Shown in pieces: positions 1-10,852 of a stretch of 64,000 bases of DNA. The position numbers were made by a program, and so were the translations under genes. How positions within the stretch are numbered: position 1 is the first letter of the stretch; the number at the start of each line of letters is the position of its first letter. Source of the stretch: Salinibaculum rarum (GTDB lineage Archaea > Halobacteriota > Halobacteria > Halobacteriales > Haloarculaceae); the NCBI RefSeq assembly GCF_030505615.1, contig NZ_CP129992.1, positions 1 through 64,000 on the forward strand, given 5' to 3'. Below the pieces are notes generated by a model. It was not told where the DNA came from. It did not search any database and was given only the letters and a program-made list of their open reading frames with translations.

Positions 1-75
1 CGGAGACAGGCGACACCAGCCACCGAGTCGAAGTCTCCGCAACCACTAAACGCGCGACTGTCCTGTCTTTCGGTA

Positions 76-1566
76 ATGGATTGGACCGAAAAGTACCGCC
101 CCTCGACGCTCTCGGAGGTGCGGGGCAACGACAAGGCCCGTGACGCCCTGAAACAGTGGGCCGAGACGTGGGACGACCACCGCGAAGCGGTCATCCTGTA
201 CGGGTCACCTGGCGTCGGGAAAACCTCGGCCGCCCACGCGCTGGCAAGCGACATGGGCTGGCCGACCATCGAGTTCAACGCCAGCGACACGCGGACGAAA
301 GACGTCATCGAGCGGGTGGCCGGCGAGGCCGCAAAGTCAGGCACCCTCACCGCCGGCGGGGACGGGCGCAGGGTCGTCATCATGGACGAGGCCGACAACA
401 TCCACGGGAACGCCGACCGGGGCGGGTCCCGGGCGGTCACCAGCCTCGTCAAGGAAGCCGGGCAGCCGATGATTCTCATCGCCAACGACTTTTACGAGAT
501 GTCCAACGGCGTCCGGAACGCTTGCCAGGACATCGAGTTCCGGGACGTGTCCAAACGGTCGATTCTCCCGGTCCTCCGGGACGTGTGCCGGAAGGAGGGC
601 ATCGAGTTCGAGGACGAGGCGCTCGAATCTATCGCCCAGATGAACAGCGGCGACCTCCGTGGCGCAATCAAGGACCTGCAGGCCCAGGCCGACGGGAAGG
701 ACCGCCTCACCGCCGACGACGTCGTCAGCGGCGAGCGCGACACGACCGAGGGTGTCTTCGACTACCTCGATACGGTCATCAAGACGGCCGGTCCACAGGA
801 GGCTCTGGAGGCGTCCTACGACGTCGACGAGACGCCCGACGACCTCATCAACTGGATAGAGGACAACATGCCCAAAGACTACGAGGGGCGGGAACTGGCC
901 CGCGCGTACGGCTATCTGGCCGACGCCGACCGATGGCTCGGCCGGGTGCGCGCGACACAGAACTACTCGTTTTGGCGCTATGCCGGGGACAACATGACCG
1001 CGGGGGTCGCGGCCGCTCGCGACGGCAAAAAGAGTGGGTGGACCCGCTATGGCCCGCCGAGTTACTGGTCGAAACTCGGTCGCACGCGGGGGACACGGGA
1101 CAAACGCGACTACATCGCCCAGCAAATCGCCGAGTCAAACGGCGTCTCGATGAGTACGGCCCGCCGGGAGATTATGCCCCACCTCTCGGTGATGACCCAC
1201 CACTGCAAGAACCGGGAGTTGACCGTCGCGATGGCCGCCCGCTACGAACTGGATGCCGAACACGTCTCCTTTGTCACCGGCAGTGGCAAAGACACCAACA
1301 AGGTCCAGTCGATAGTCGAGGACGCAGAGCAACTCCGCGAGGAGGCGGCGACCGAACACACCGACGGTGCCTTCGAGGGTAGTAGTTCCGGAGCGTCGAT
1401 TTCGGAGACCGAGAGTGACCCAGAGCCGGATGACAGCGACAACGAGAGTGAGCAGCAGGTGACCCTCGGCGGCGATTCTGCGGAAACAGACGACGAAGAC
1501 GAATCTGCCGACTCGGAGTCAGCAGCGGACGACGACTCCCAGGCGGGGCTCTCGGACTTTATGTAG
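76..1566 (+). CDS. rfcL: Replication factor C large subunit
   Basis: Clamp-loader large subunit that, with RfcS, opens and loads the PCNA clamp on primed DNA using ATP. The N-terminus (MDWTEKYRP) is the usual RFC start. Walker A (GSPGVGKT) lies near residues 43-50 and a Walker B DEAD near 104-107, followed by the AAA+ lid and the RFC collar. After about residue 420 the protein becomes a very acidic Ser/Asp/Glu linker, common in haloarchaea. It ends in QAGLSDFM, which fits a PCNA-interacting (PIP) box and supports the clamp-loader role. The 496-aa length is normal for the haloarchaeal family. Monocistronic as far as seen. Confidence 0.97.
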   Translation: MDWTEKYRPSTLSEVRGNDKARDALKQWAETWDDHREAVILYGSPGVGKTSAAHALASDMGWPTIEFNASDTRTKDVIERVAGEAAKSGTLTAGGDGRRVVIMDEADNIHGNADRGGSRAVTSLVKEAGQPMILIANDFYEMSNGVRNACQDIEFRDVSKRSILPVLRDVCRKEGIEFEDEALESIAQMNSGDLRGAIKDLQAQADGKDRLTADDVVSGERDTTEGVFDYLDTVIKTAGPQEALEASYDVDETPDDLINWIEDNMPKDYEGRELARAYGYLADADRWLGRVRATQNYSFWRYAGDNMTAGVAAARDGKKSGWTRYGPPSYWSKLGRTRGTRDKRDYIAQQIAESNGVSMSTARREIMPHLSVMTHHCKNRELTVAMAARYELDAEHVSFVTGSGKDTNKVQSIVEDAEQLREEAATEHTDGAFEGSSSGASISETESDPEPDDSDNESEQQVTLGGDSAETDDEDESADSESAADDDSQAGLSDFM

Positions 1567-1636
1567 GAATCTCGGACCGACAGGCCGGTCACTCACGCGG
1601 ACCGCAAGCCATCATTCCTGTGGACGACAGTGTCAG

Positions 1637-2146
1637 TCAGTCGTCGGTGCTGCGTGCGCGCTCGTCAGAGCCGGTTCCTGCTGTCGCAGTGTCACCAGTC
1701 GACGCAGCGGGACTGTCACTGTCGACGAACGCCAGCGTCGTCGTCACCGTCAGCGCGGTGAGGATGAGCAATGCCGCGGCGTGGTGGAGGACCTGCGCAA
1801 CCACACCGAAGTTGAAGATGGTGTTTGCACCGAGCAGGACCTGCACGGGGAGGACGACGACTGCGACGGCCGACGCGTAGCGAATCCAGCGGTTCCGGCC
1901 CTTACGCCAGGCGCTGATTCCGACACCGAGGATGAAAAAGCCGGCAATCATCGCGACGAAGCGGTGGAACCACTCGATAAAGCTAGGCCAGTTCGCCGGG
2001 AAGAGCCCGAGCCAACCGTCACAGAGCGGCCATCGACCGGCACAGGCGAGTCCCGCGCCCATCGCACCGGTGTACACACCGAGCAGGATAAGCGAGAACG
2101 CCAGCCCTGTCGTCACCGCTGCGAGGTGGCGAAAGGATAGCTTCAT
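1637..2146 (-). CDS. ctaA: Heme A synthase, compact CtaA/COX15 type
   Basis: Membrane enzyme that oxidises heme O to heme A for heme-copper terminal oxidases. From the ATG at 2146 it is 169 aa with four hydrophobic segments, about half the size of bacterial CtaA; short four-helix archaeal CtaA proteins are known. Visible landmarks are His61 in EWFHRF and the His pair 121/122 (VLHHAA), likely heme ligands, and a Cys pair (C35, C42) in the first outside loop. A longer reading to 2197 adds 17 residues, but MKLSFRHLAAV is the natural family start. It is divergent from the malic enzyme gene. Cytochrome oxidase subunit III lies about 14 kb away. Confidence 0.85.
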   Translation of the reverse strand: MKLSFRHLAAVTTGLAFSLILLGVYTGAMGAGLACAGRWPLCDGWLGLFPANWPSFIEWFHRFVAMIAGFFILGVGISAWRKGRNRWIRYASAVAVVVLPVQVLLGANTIFNFGVVAQVLHHAAALLILTALTVTTTLAFVDSDSPAASTGDTATAGTGSDERARSTDD

Positions 2147-2265
2147 ATTCCACGCTCGGGACTGCACCCATATCAACCCCGCTATTCCGACCATCACCGA
2201 AAAGTTCGACTGACGACGTACTTCTGTCCGATGGGCTTTTTGTGGCGGCCCGGGAGGAAGTTACT

Positions 2266-4521
<2,256 letters not shown>

Positions 4522-4563
4522 CGACGCACTCTCTTTTGGCGGATTCGCACAGAAAAGGACCGG

Positions 4564-4818
4564 TTATCGGGACGAGCGGGGCGGATTTCTCGTCGGAGGG
4601 TGGACGAACAGCGCGTCGACGACCGCCACCAGCCCGACGACAGCACCGGTGGCGACGGCGACCAGGAACGGCATCGTCGTCATGACGTGTGCGACAAACG
4701 CCAGCGCGAATCCGAGCGGAATCACGGCCAACAGCAGGTCGTACCACGACACCTCCCCGAAGGGCCACCGGCGCGGTCTCTTCGTGCCGATACGTCCTGG
4801 GTTACGACGTACTGCCAT
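4564..4818 (-). CDS. Small two-helix membrane protein, unknown
   Basis: An 84-aa protein with a basic N-terminus (RRNPGRIGTKRPRR) and two hydrophobic segments, so probably two membrane helices with the N-terminus inside. The ATG at 4818 is preceded at good spacing by GGAGGTGA, a strong Shine-Dalgarno, which decides the start over the ATG at 4857. An AT-rich ATATTTTAG box near 4858-4868 could be the promoter. The family is not recognised and no function can be assigned. Confidence 0.7.
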   Translation of the reverse strand: MAVRRNPGRIGTKRPRRWPFGEVSWYDLLLAVIPLGFALAFVAHVMTTMPFLVAVATGAVVGLVAVVDALFVHPPTRNPPRSSR

Positions 4819-5030
4819 TGGCTGCTCACCTCCTATCAGAAAATACGCGAGATGCACACTAAAATATTTCGCTGATACAGTTTTCCGAACGTTTTAGAGG
4901 TTTTTATTGCCCATCTTTGTTACTTTGGCATAAGTTATAAATTGAATTTTTCAGCATAACCGGCAGACACAGGTGCCTCATCGTGGACTACCAGTGTCAG
5001 CGGGAATCGAAAAGCGAGAAGAGTCGTCAG

Positions 5031-5651
5031 TCAGTCGCTTGCGCCGCCGCGGTTCGAGCGGGAGGGCGGGGGAATACGTTCGGCAGCGACCGGCGCTTCC
5101 GGAAGGATACACCGGTCCGGTTCGTGATTAACGTGTGCGTACTGTTCGGGTGCGTTTGCGAGGGGATGAGCGGGGTTGCGGTCGCTGGCGATACGAGCGG
5201 CCCGGACCTGCTCGAAGCCGTGGAGTCGGGCACGGATGCCACGCCAGTGGAGTCCGGTCTGGTTCGGAACGGACACTTCGTGTGGGGAGTCGTAGCGTGT
5301 CTCCGTCGCGAGTACCGAGGCGTTGACGTTCCCGGCGAGTTGGTCGTGGTCGATGAGGACGCCGACACGCGTGTCTGCTGGCGTTCGTGCAGCCAGCACG
5401 TCGAGTCCGAGATGAAGCGCACGGTACTCAGCGACGTTGTTGTCGGGCGCCTGGTTGGGCACCGAGAGCCGGGCGACGCGCTCGCCGTCTCGGGTTTCGA
5501 TGACGACGCCGAGACCGCCACCGGAGTCTCTGAACGAACCATCTGTGGCGAGATAGAAGTCCCGGTGGTGGGTCCGCGGGGGATGCGCGATGTGTGGCGT
5601 CGGCGACTCGTCGAACAGGTCTCGTAGTGACGGCCGGCCGTATGCGGCCAT
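5031..5651 (-). CDS. rnhA: Ribonuclease HI (archaeal type)
   Basis: Degrades the RNA strand of RNA-DNA hybrids. The RNase H fold residues are visible: D37 in ATDGSF, E75 in NVAEYRAL, acidic D101/D103 in LIDHDQ, and a late Asp in ASDRNPAHPLAN. The ~30-residue N-terminal extension and the C-terminal tail are typical of haloarchaeal members. At 206 aa the length is normal. Stands alone on the minus strand, followed downstream by an AT-rich gap. Confidence 0.88.
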   Translation of the reverse strand: MAAYGRPSLRDLFDESPTPHIAHPPRTHHRDFYLATDGSFRDSGGGLGVVIETRDGERVARLSVPNQAPDNNVAEYRALHLGLDVLAARTPADTRVGVLIDHDQLAGNVNASVLATETRYDSPHEVSVPNQTGLHWRGIRARLHGFEQVRAARIASDRNPAHPLANAPEQYAHVNHEPDRCILPEAPVAAERIPPPSRSNRGGASD

Positions 5652-5732
5652 ACCTTCTGTTGGTGTGGGGGGATTAAATATATTGTCCAGAATTGGGCGC
5701 CAGTGTTCGACGCCCGGGCACGAATCGGCCGG

Positions 5733-6158
5733 TTAGTCGAGGACGTGGACGGTTACCTCGTGTGGCCCGGCCGCCGTCTCGAGGGTGACCGACTCGACGA
5801 TGCCGTTCCGGACCGCCTCTCGCCACTCCCGGACCGCCGTCTCGTGGTACTCGCGGTGGCGCTCGACGGTGTACTCTGCGTCCGGGTCAGAGCGCAGTTC
5901 GTCCTCTGTGGCAGATGGCCGCGGATACGCTGGCGTCTCGTCTGCAAGGAGTTGCGTCGGGGGAATGTGAATCGCGGCGGGCTCTTCGGTGTCGTCGAGA
6001 CAGACGTGCAACCGGGCGCGCATCCGGCCGCTAAAGGGAGGCGTCACGCGGAGGACAGCTGTCCGCTCGCTCGTCCGGTTGGTCTCCGCTGCGGTGACCA
6101 CGTCCTCTGCTGTCACGGCGATCGACCTGAGCGCCCCGGGGTCCGACTCTGTCGACAT
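5733..6158 (-). CDS. Conserved haloarchaeal hypothetical protein
   Basis: A 141-aa acidic protein without membrane segments. It looks like an alpha/beta fold with a central charged helical stretch (residues about 85-115, with REYHETAVREWREAVRNG) and a final beta-rich segment. I recognise the style as a conserved haloarchaeal hypothetical but cannot name a function. The ATG at 6158 is the first Met. It sits next to rnhA but is separated by 80 bp, so an operon is not clear. Confidence 0.75.
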   Translation of the reverse strand: MSTESDPGALRSIAVTAEDVVTAAETNRTSERTAVLRVTPPFSGRMRARLHVCLDDTEEPAAIHIPPTQLLADETPAYPRPSATEDELRSDPDAEYTVERHREYHETAVREWREAVRNGIVESVTLETAAGPHEVTVHVLD

Positions 6159-6270
6159 ACTTCGAATATGGGATGAACGTTCAAGACGATTCTGGAGCGC
6201 CGCCGGCGAGTTCGACCCCGTCTCCGAATCGGCCGATGGTGTTTAATCAGTCGGGACAAAACCCTGGCGT

Positions 6271-6516
6271 ATGGTGACTGGGGACGACAGCTGGGTGCTG
6301 GAGACGACGGCCGCAAACCCAGAGCGGAAGCGGGCTCTCCGTGGGCTCGACAGGCAAGCCGGAAGCGTCGCTCTGTCAACCGTGTGGCGTGATACGTGGT
6401 ATCGCGTGCATCGAAAATCAGAGACGATACTGGACAAGATAGATGTAAATACGCCCCACCAGAAATTTTGTGATAGTGTTTCACGGTGGGGAAAAAGAGA
6501 TAATGGAGACCGCTAG
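6271..6516 (+). CDS. Possible small protein, uncertain
   Basis: An 81-aa reading frame in the otherwise empty 6159-6502 gap. A TTTAAT box about 25-30 bases before the ATG would fit a leaderless haloarchaeal promoter. The product is rich in Arg, Trp and Ser and is not strongly acidic, unlike real cytoplasmic proteins here. It overlaps the start region of the HalX gene. It may be just the upstream region of that gene. Confidence 0.25.
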   Translation: MVTGDDSWVLETTAANPERKRALRGLDRQAGSVALSTVWRDTWYRVHRKSETILDKIDVNTPHQKFCDSVSRWGKRDNGDR

Positions 6517-6523
6517 AGAGTCT

Positions 6524-7090
6524 ATGACTGACGAACAGACGATTCTGGTCGTCGACGACGAACACGACATCGCGGACCTCTATACCACCTGGCTGGAGAC
6601 GGACCACGATGTTCGGACCGCATACGGCGGCGAGGAGGCCCTCGAAAAGGTCGACAGCGACGTCGACATCGTGTTCCTCGACCGGCAGATGCCCGCCTAC
6701 TCGGGCGACGAAGTACTCGAGCGCATCCGCGAGCAGGACCTCGATTGCAGAGTCGTGATGGTGACAGCCGTCGACCCGGACTTTGACATCCTCGAGATGG
6801 GGTTCGACGACTACCTCACCAAGCCGGTGATGCACGAGGACTTGAGCGACGCTGTCGAGACGATGTACGAACGCGACGGCTACGACGAGACGCTCCAGCA
6901 GTACTTCGCGCTCACGTCGAAGAAGGCCACGCTCGAAGCCGAGAAGACCCCATCGGAACTCGAAAACAGCGAGGAGTACCAGCGGATGGTCGAACGCGTC
7001 GAGGAACTCGAAGCGGAAGCGGACATGGCCGTCACCAGTTTTGACGACGACGACTTCGACTCGCTGTTTCAGGACTTTCCCGACGGATAG
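6524..7090 (+). CDS. HalX-domain response regulator
   Basis: Two-component response regulator: a receiver domain (residues 5-120) with acidic pocket DDE at 11-13, phospho-acceptor Asp53 (FLDRQMP), a Thr in VTAVD and the Lys in YLTKPV, followed by a C-terminal HalX domain. HalX is a helical haloarchaeal output domain usually found in bacterio-opsin activator and other sensory regulators. The protein is 188 aa from ATG 6524; an in-frame ATG at 6503 is equally possible. No kinase gene is adjacent, so the partner is unknown. Confidence 0.9.
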   Translation: MTDEQTILVVDDEHDIADLYTTWLETDHDVRTAYGGEEALEKVDSDVDIVFLDRQMPAYSGDEVLERIREQDLDCRVVMVTAVDPDFDILEMGFDDYLTKPVMHEDLSDAVETMYERDGYDETLQQYFALTSKKATLEAEKTPSELENSEEYQRMVERVEELEAEADMAVTSFDDDDFDSLFQDFPDG

Positions 7091-7151
7091 ACTCTCTGTC
7101 CCGGCTGAACACTTTCACGGCCGGTACGGTGGCAATCCCGGCCGAGAGAAC

Positions 7152-8486
7152 TCACTCTGTTTCTGCACTGCCGTTCTGGTCGATGACGACCCGCTCGGGG
7201 AGTTCCGTATCGGGTTCCCGGCCGGTCGTGAACAGTCGCTCGGTGAGTGTCAGCTCCTCGGTCGCAGGGCTGGGCTTGGACATCGTGCTGAACTCGACTG
7301 CCACGCCGTCGTCGGCCGCTTCGATACGGACTGCGGGAAGTTGATACGAGGGATAGAACACCGGCGGGAGCACGCCGATGATACCGTCGCGGCGGTGCAG
7401 TCGCTTGAGCCACGTTCCAGAGTTGACCAGTGCCCCGCCGTCTATCTTCTTGACCCCCGGTCGGTGGGTGTGGCCATAACAGAACACCACCGTCTCCGGG
7501 TTCTCACTGAAGACGTCGCGGGCCGCCGTCTCGTAGGCCTTCTCCGGGTCGACAGTCAGCGTAGTCTCGAAGATGCCAAATCGCGCAATCGTCTTCCGGA
7601 TGTCCCGACGGATGAAGTACAACGGAATCCCCACGAGCAGCAGTAGACCGGCGACGACGACGTTGATTGCCAGCAGAAACCAGATGACAGTCCCCGCTCT
7701 GCCAAACTGGCCGAGAAACGCCGTGGTGCGGTCGACGGGCATCGACCAGATGCCGGCCAGGTCCAGCCCCGCCAGAATCGCCAGCAGAACGCTGATATTG
7801 AACAGCAGGAGAAACGGGACCAGCGAGTACCTGAGAACGGGATTCATCTCCCTGTAGAAGTACTTCGAGAACAGCCAGACCGGCATCCGTTCGGTCGGCG
7901 TGACCGCCTGGACGTCCTTGAGCCAGTTGTATCGGCCGCGGTCTGACAGCTTGCCCGCTCGGCTGGTCACGAGCGTGTTGTAGAAGTAGCCAAGCGGCGT
8001 CGCGTGGGGATTGCCCCAGTCCTCGATTCGGTTGTTGGGGTCCTGCTGGTGGCCGTGTTCGACGTGTATCGCCTTGTCACCGACGGGTCGCGAAACCGAC
8101 CCCTCCTGGACGAGGTCGACGTTGTACTCGGCGAGGCGGTCGACGTACTCGTCGTAGGCGGCGAGTTCGTGGTCGTGGTTGCCCGGCAACAGCGTAATAT
8201 CGACGTTCTCGCCGGTCTTGCGGAGCTGGTCGAACAGGTCCGGGTAGGACTCCTCGAGGACGTCGAACTTTTCCATGCCCTCGACGGTGGTAAACTCCCA
8301 GAGTCCGAACGCATCACCGTTGATGAGTAACTCGGCGTTTTCCTCGGTCGTTTCGAGCCGGCGGAGAAACTGGAGTAACTCGTCTAGGAACTCGACTTCC
8401 TCGAGTTGCTCGTCACCACCGACGTGCAAGTCGCTGATGACGTAATACACCCTCTCGTCGGCGTCGTCTGTCACTGTCTCGGGCAC
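7152..8486 (-). CDS. Membrane-anchored metallophosphoesterase
   Basis: Calcineurin-like phosphoesterase with all metal motifs: D19-x-H21 (ISDLHVGG), GDAFGLWE, GNHDHE, VEHGHQ and YGHTHRPG. Two hydrophobic segments (roughly residues 220-245 and 265-290) are inserted between GHQ and the final GHTH motif, so the catalytic domain is split around a membrane hairpin. This resembles UDP-2,3-diacylglucosamine hydrolase-like haloarchaeal proteins, but the substrate cannot be told. It is 444 aa and convergent with the HalX gene. Confidence 0.85.
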   Translation of the reverse strand: MPETVTDDADERVYYVISDLHVGGDEQLEEVEFLDELLQFLRRLETTEENAELLINGDAFGLWEFTTVEGMEKFDVLEESYPDLFDQLRKTGENVDITLLPGNHDHELAAYDEYVDRLAEYNVDLVQEGSVSRPVGDKAIHVEHGHQQDPNNRIEDWGNPHATPLGYFYNTLVTSRAGKLSDRGRYNWLKDVQAVTPTERMPVWLFSKYFYREMNPVLRYSLVPFLLLFNISVLLAILAGLDLAGIWSMPVDRTTAFLGQFGRAGTVIWFLLAINVVVAGLLLLVGIPLYFIRRDIRKTIARFGIFETTLTVDPEKAYETAARDVFSENPETVVFCYGHTHRPGVKKIDGGALVNSGTWLKRLHRRDGIIGVLPPVFYPSYQLPAVRIEAADDGVAVEFSTMSKPSPATEELTLTERLFTTGREPDTELPERVVIDQNGSAETE

Positions 8487-8656
8487 CGTTCCGAGTGCTA
8501 AAATCCTTGCCGGTACGCTGTTCTGTCCGTTTCACGCATTCCGAGGGATGCTGTCTAATAGGGGGAAATTTCCAGCCTCGACGTCTTCGAGACGCGATGG
8601 TGATGTTGTCTCAACATGTCATAACTTACATTTCTCCGGCGCATGTGCTACCGCGC

Positions 8657-9241
8657 ATGGACCTGAGACGGCGGCAGGTGTTGCTCGGGTTGAGTGGTGC
8701 TGTCAGTGCTGGTCTCGCCGGATGTACTGAGGAACTTCCCATCCCAGATTCAGAATCGGCCCCAGAGGGAGAGGGTGATACTGGAGAGACAACGTCGGCT
8801 GAGCCTGCTGGCTCGACGGCGGGTTCGGGTAGCTCCAGCCTGGTTTTCAGTCGCATTGGACTGGAGACGGCTATTAGAGAACAGGTAAACGAGTATCGCA
8901 CAGAGAACGACGAGGAGAAACTCCGGTGGGAACCGCTTTACCAGGAGGGGTGTCGTCAGCACTCTGAGGCGATGGCTGCAGCTGGTACGTTACAGACCAG
9001 TGTCGGAGGTGCGTCAGCATCGGAACGGGTCAGGAAGAAGACGAACTGCGGTGCGGATATTACGATCACTCGGCTCTCTCGGGTGGACGAGCTCGATGCA
9101 GCTGCACAACGGGTGATACAGGAGTGGCGACAGGAGTCACAAGCCAGAACAAAGATCCTGGATCCGGTTTCCACTCGAATCGGGGTTGGCGTCGAAACGA
9201 GTGCAGACAACTACGTGTATGTGACCGCAGCCTACTGCTGA
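8657..9241 (+). CDS. Tat-exported lipoprotein with CAP (SCP-like) domain
   Basis: A 194-aa protein. The start at 8657 (MDLRRRQVLLGL) gives a twin-arginine signal and a lipobox LAGC with Cys23, so it is probably exported folded and lipid-anchored. A low-complexity Glu/Thr/Ser/Gly linker follows. The C-terminal ~120 residues resemble a CAP/SCP domain (helix with EQVNEYRTENDEEKL, then RQHSEAMAAAG). Base composition is visibly less GC-rich than the neighbours. It abuts a duplicated tRNA-Met 3' end, so it may be a leftover of an old integration. The function of archaeal CAP proteins is not known. Confidence 0.75.
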   Translation: MDLRRRQVLLGLSGAVSAGLAGCTEELPIPDSESAPEGEGDTGETTSAEPAGSTAGSGSSSLVFSRIGLETAIREQVNEYRTENDEEKLRWEPLYQEGCRQHSEAMAAAGTLQTSVGGASASERVRKKTNCGADITITRLSRVDELDAAAQRVIQEWRQESQARTKILDPVSTRIGVGVETSADNYVYVTAAYC

Positions 9242-9320
9242 ACAGTCAGGACTGCAGTACCCGGACACTTCACTGTCGGCCCGGACCACAGCGTCACCAC
9301 TCTCTCCGTTCGCGGTTCCG

Positions 9321-9346
9321 TAGAAATGCCCGGGGAGGGCTCGAAC
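9321..9346 (-). repeat. Second copy of the tRNA-Met 3' end (possible old att site)
   Basis: Positions 9326-9342 repeat exactly the 17 bases 9475-9491, which are the 3' acceptor and T-stem of tRNA-Met. The similarity continues outward (GTAGAA before, GAAC after) with two single-base indels. A duplicated tRNA 3' end in the same orientation, about 150 bp away, is what an integrase-mediated insertion leaves. No integrase remains nearby, so this would be a decayed element. Confidence 0.6.
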
Positions 9347-9410
9347 AACGGCAAATCGAACGCGATTTGCCTCGTCTGTGCTCACTGGCGTTCGCACAGA
9401 CCCTCCCGGG
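9329..9410. other. Three-way-junction-forming sequence, possible structured RNA
   Basis: An outer stem (9329-9339 with 9401-9410; 10 pairs and one bulged G) encloses two hairpins: 9350-9358 with 9363-9371 (9 pairs, loop AACG) and 9374-9381 with 9394-9401 (8 pairs). A further 6-bp hairpin (CACCGG/CCGGTG) lies at about 9423-9440. The outer 5' strand is the tRNA-Met-like repeat. It could be a small RNA, a recombination site or a cluster of extragenic palindromes. I cannot assign which. Confidence 0.4.
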
Positions 9411-9475
9411 TTCTCCGCCCACCACCGGCATTCTCCGGTGTCGCCACTCGCACAAGGTTCGTGGCAGCGGTAGAA

Positions 9476-9613
9476 TGCCCGGGGAGGGCTCCGAACCCTC
9501 GATCTCCGCATATCCCAGGTGCGAGGCCGAAACCTCGCGGGAATGCCGGAGCGGTGCCGCGTGTGTGTGAAACCCTATGAGTGCGGCGCTATGTCCAGCT
9601 AAGCCACCCGGGC
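9476..9613 (-). tRNA. tRNA-Met (CAU), elongator, with intron
   Basis: Read on the minus strand, the acceptor stem GCCCGGG (9613-9607) pairs with CCCGGGC (9483-9477), with discriminator A at 9476. The T-arm GAGGG/CCCTC has loop TTCGGAG. The anticodon stem CCGCA/TGCGG surrounds anticodon CAT (9577-9579). An intron of about 64 bases (about 9512-9575) begins one base after the anticodon, the usual archaeal 37/38 site. The elongator tRNA-Met of haloarchaea is known to carry an intron here, removed by the splicing endonuclease. CCA is not encoded. Confidence 0.95.
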
Positions 9614-9686
9614 GCACTCGGTGATTGCAGACTATGTTTCTTTAACCTTCCCATCTCGAGTCGCCAGACGGCGGTGTGTTACCGAC

Positions 9687-9878
9687 TCACGCGAGTGCGA
9701 GTGGCAGACCGAACGTGACGAGTAGTCCGACGAGCAAGACGACAAAGCCGAAGCCGACCTGTCCCATGGTAAAGTCACCTTGCGGTGCCGTACTCCGGAG
9801 TGGCGGCTCTCGGTCTGGCGGTGCTGGCGACGCCGGGTCGTACTCTGGGCGCTCCTCGTCGTGGTGGTCGTCTGTCAT
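9687..9878 (-). CDS. Small single-helix membrane protein (DUF7550-like)
   Basis: A 63-aa protein: an acidic His/Asp/Glu/Pro N-terminal half, then a single C-terminal membrane helix ending in FGLPLALA. This layout matches the small haloarchaeal DUF7550 group as I remember it; the family name is from memory. The ATG at 9878 (MTDDHHDEE) is preferred to the ATG at 9998, which would overlap the divergent hisF promoter and add a basic leader. Function unknown. Confidence 0.7.
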   Translation of the reverse strand: MTDDHHDEERPEYDPASPAPPDREPPLRSTAPQGDFTMGQVGFGFVVLLVGLLVTFGLPLALA

Positions 9879-9978
9879 AGTCGGCAGTTCGCGTGGCCCG
9901 TACTTCGGTGTATCGGAGTCGGACGGAAATTGACCGGACCCGAAACGGTCAAACGCGCGTCGCTCGAAGAGGTTGTAC

Positions 9979-10791
9979 GTGCTCACGAAGCGAATCATCC
10001 CCTGTATCGACGTCGACGTCGACGACGAGGGGAACGCGGCAGTCTACACGGGGACGAATTTTGAGGATCTGAAATACACCGGCGACCCCGTCGAGATGGC
10101 CAAACGCTACAACGAGGCCGGCGCCGACGAGTTCGTCTTCCTGGACATCACCGCCTCCGCCGAGGGCCGCGAGACGATGCTCGACACCGTCTCGGCCGTC
10201 GCCGACGAGGTGTTTATCCCGCTTACCGTCGGCGGTGGCATCCGCACGCGCGAGGACATCAAAGAGACACTGCGTGCCGGCGCCGACAAAGTCTCTATCA
10301 ACACCGGCGCGCTGAAAAATCCCGACCTCATCGAGGAAGGGGCGCGCGCCTTTGGTAACCAGTGTATCGTCATCTCCGTCGACGCACGCCGGCGGTTCGA
10401 CGAGGACGGCGAGTACTACGCCGACGTCGACGGGGAGTCGTGCTGGTTCGAATGCACCGTCAAGGGCGGCCGCGAGGGGACCGGCATCGACGTGGTCGCG
10501 TGGGCCAAGGAGGCCGAAAAGCGCGGTGCCGGCGAACTCTTCGTCAACTCCATCGACGCCGACGGCACCAAGGACGGCTACGACATCCCGCTGATGAAGG
10601 CCGTCTGTGACGCCGTCTCGACACCGGTCATCGCCTCCTCCGGCTGTGGTGAGCCCGAAGACGCCTACGAGGTGTTCACCGAGGCAGACGCAGACGCCGC
10701 ACTCGCCGCGTCTATCTTCCACTTCGACGAGTACTCGATCGAGGAGACGAAACAGTATCTCCACGAGCGCGGGATTCCGGTTCGACTGTAG
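9979..10791 (+). CDS. hisF: Imidazole glycerol phosphate synthase, cyclase subunit HisF
   Basis: Cyclase half of IGP synthase in histidine biosynthesis. It uses ammonia from HisH to turn PRFAR into imidazole glycerol phosphate and AICAR. The TIM-barrel hallmarks are present: [10 protein letters not shown] at the start, [23 protein letters not shown] with the second catalytic Asp, and SSGCGEPED. The start is GTG 9979, giving the family-standard MLTKRIIPC; a TTG at 9973 is possible. A haloarchaeal acidic insert around residues 125-140 ([11 protein letters not shown]) is typical. No other his genes are adjacent. Confidence 0.95.
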   Translation: MLTKRIIPCIDVDVDDEGNAAVYTGTNFEDLKYTGDPVEMAKRYNEAGADEFVFLDITASAEGRETMLDTVSAVADEVFIPLTVGGGIRTREDIKETLRAGADKVSINTGALKNPDLIEEGARAFGNQCIVISVDARRRFDEDGEYYADVDGESCWFECTVKGGREGTGIDVVAWAKEAEKRGAGELFVNSIDADGTKDGYDIPLMKAVCDAVSTPVIASSGCGEPEDAYEVFTEADADAALAASIFHFDEYSIEETKQYLHERGIPVRL

Positions 10792-10852
10792 GATTCGACG
10801 GCTGGACGACAACGCCTTTTCGACGTGGGAGTGGAATATCGAACAGAGACGC

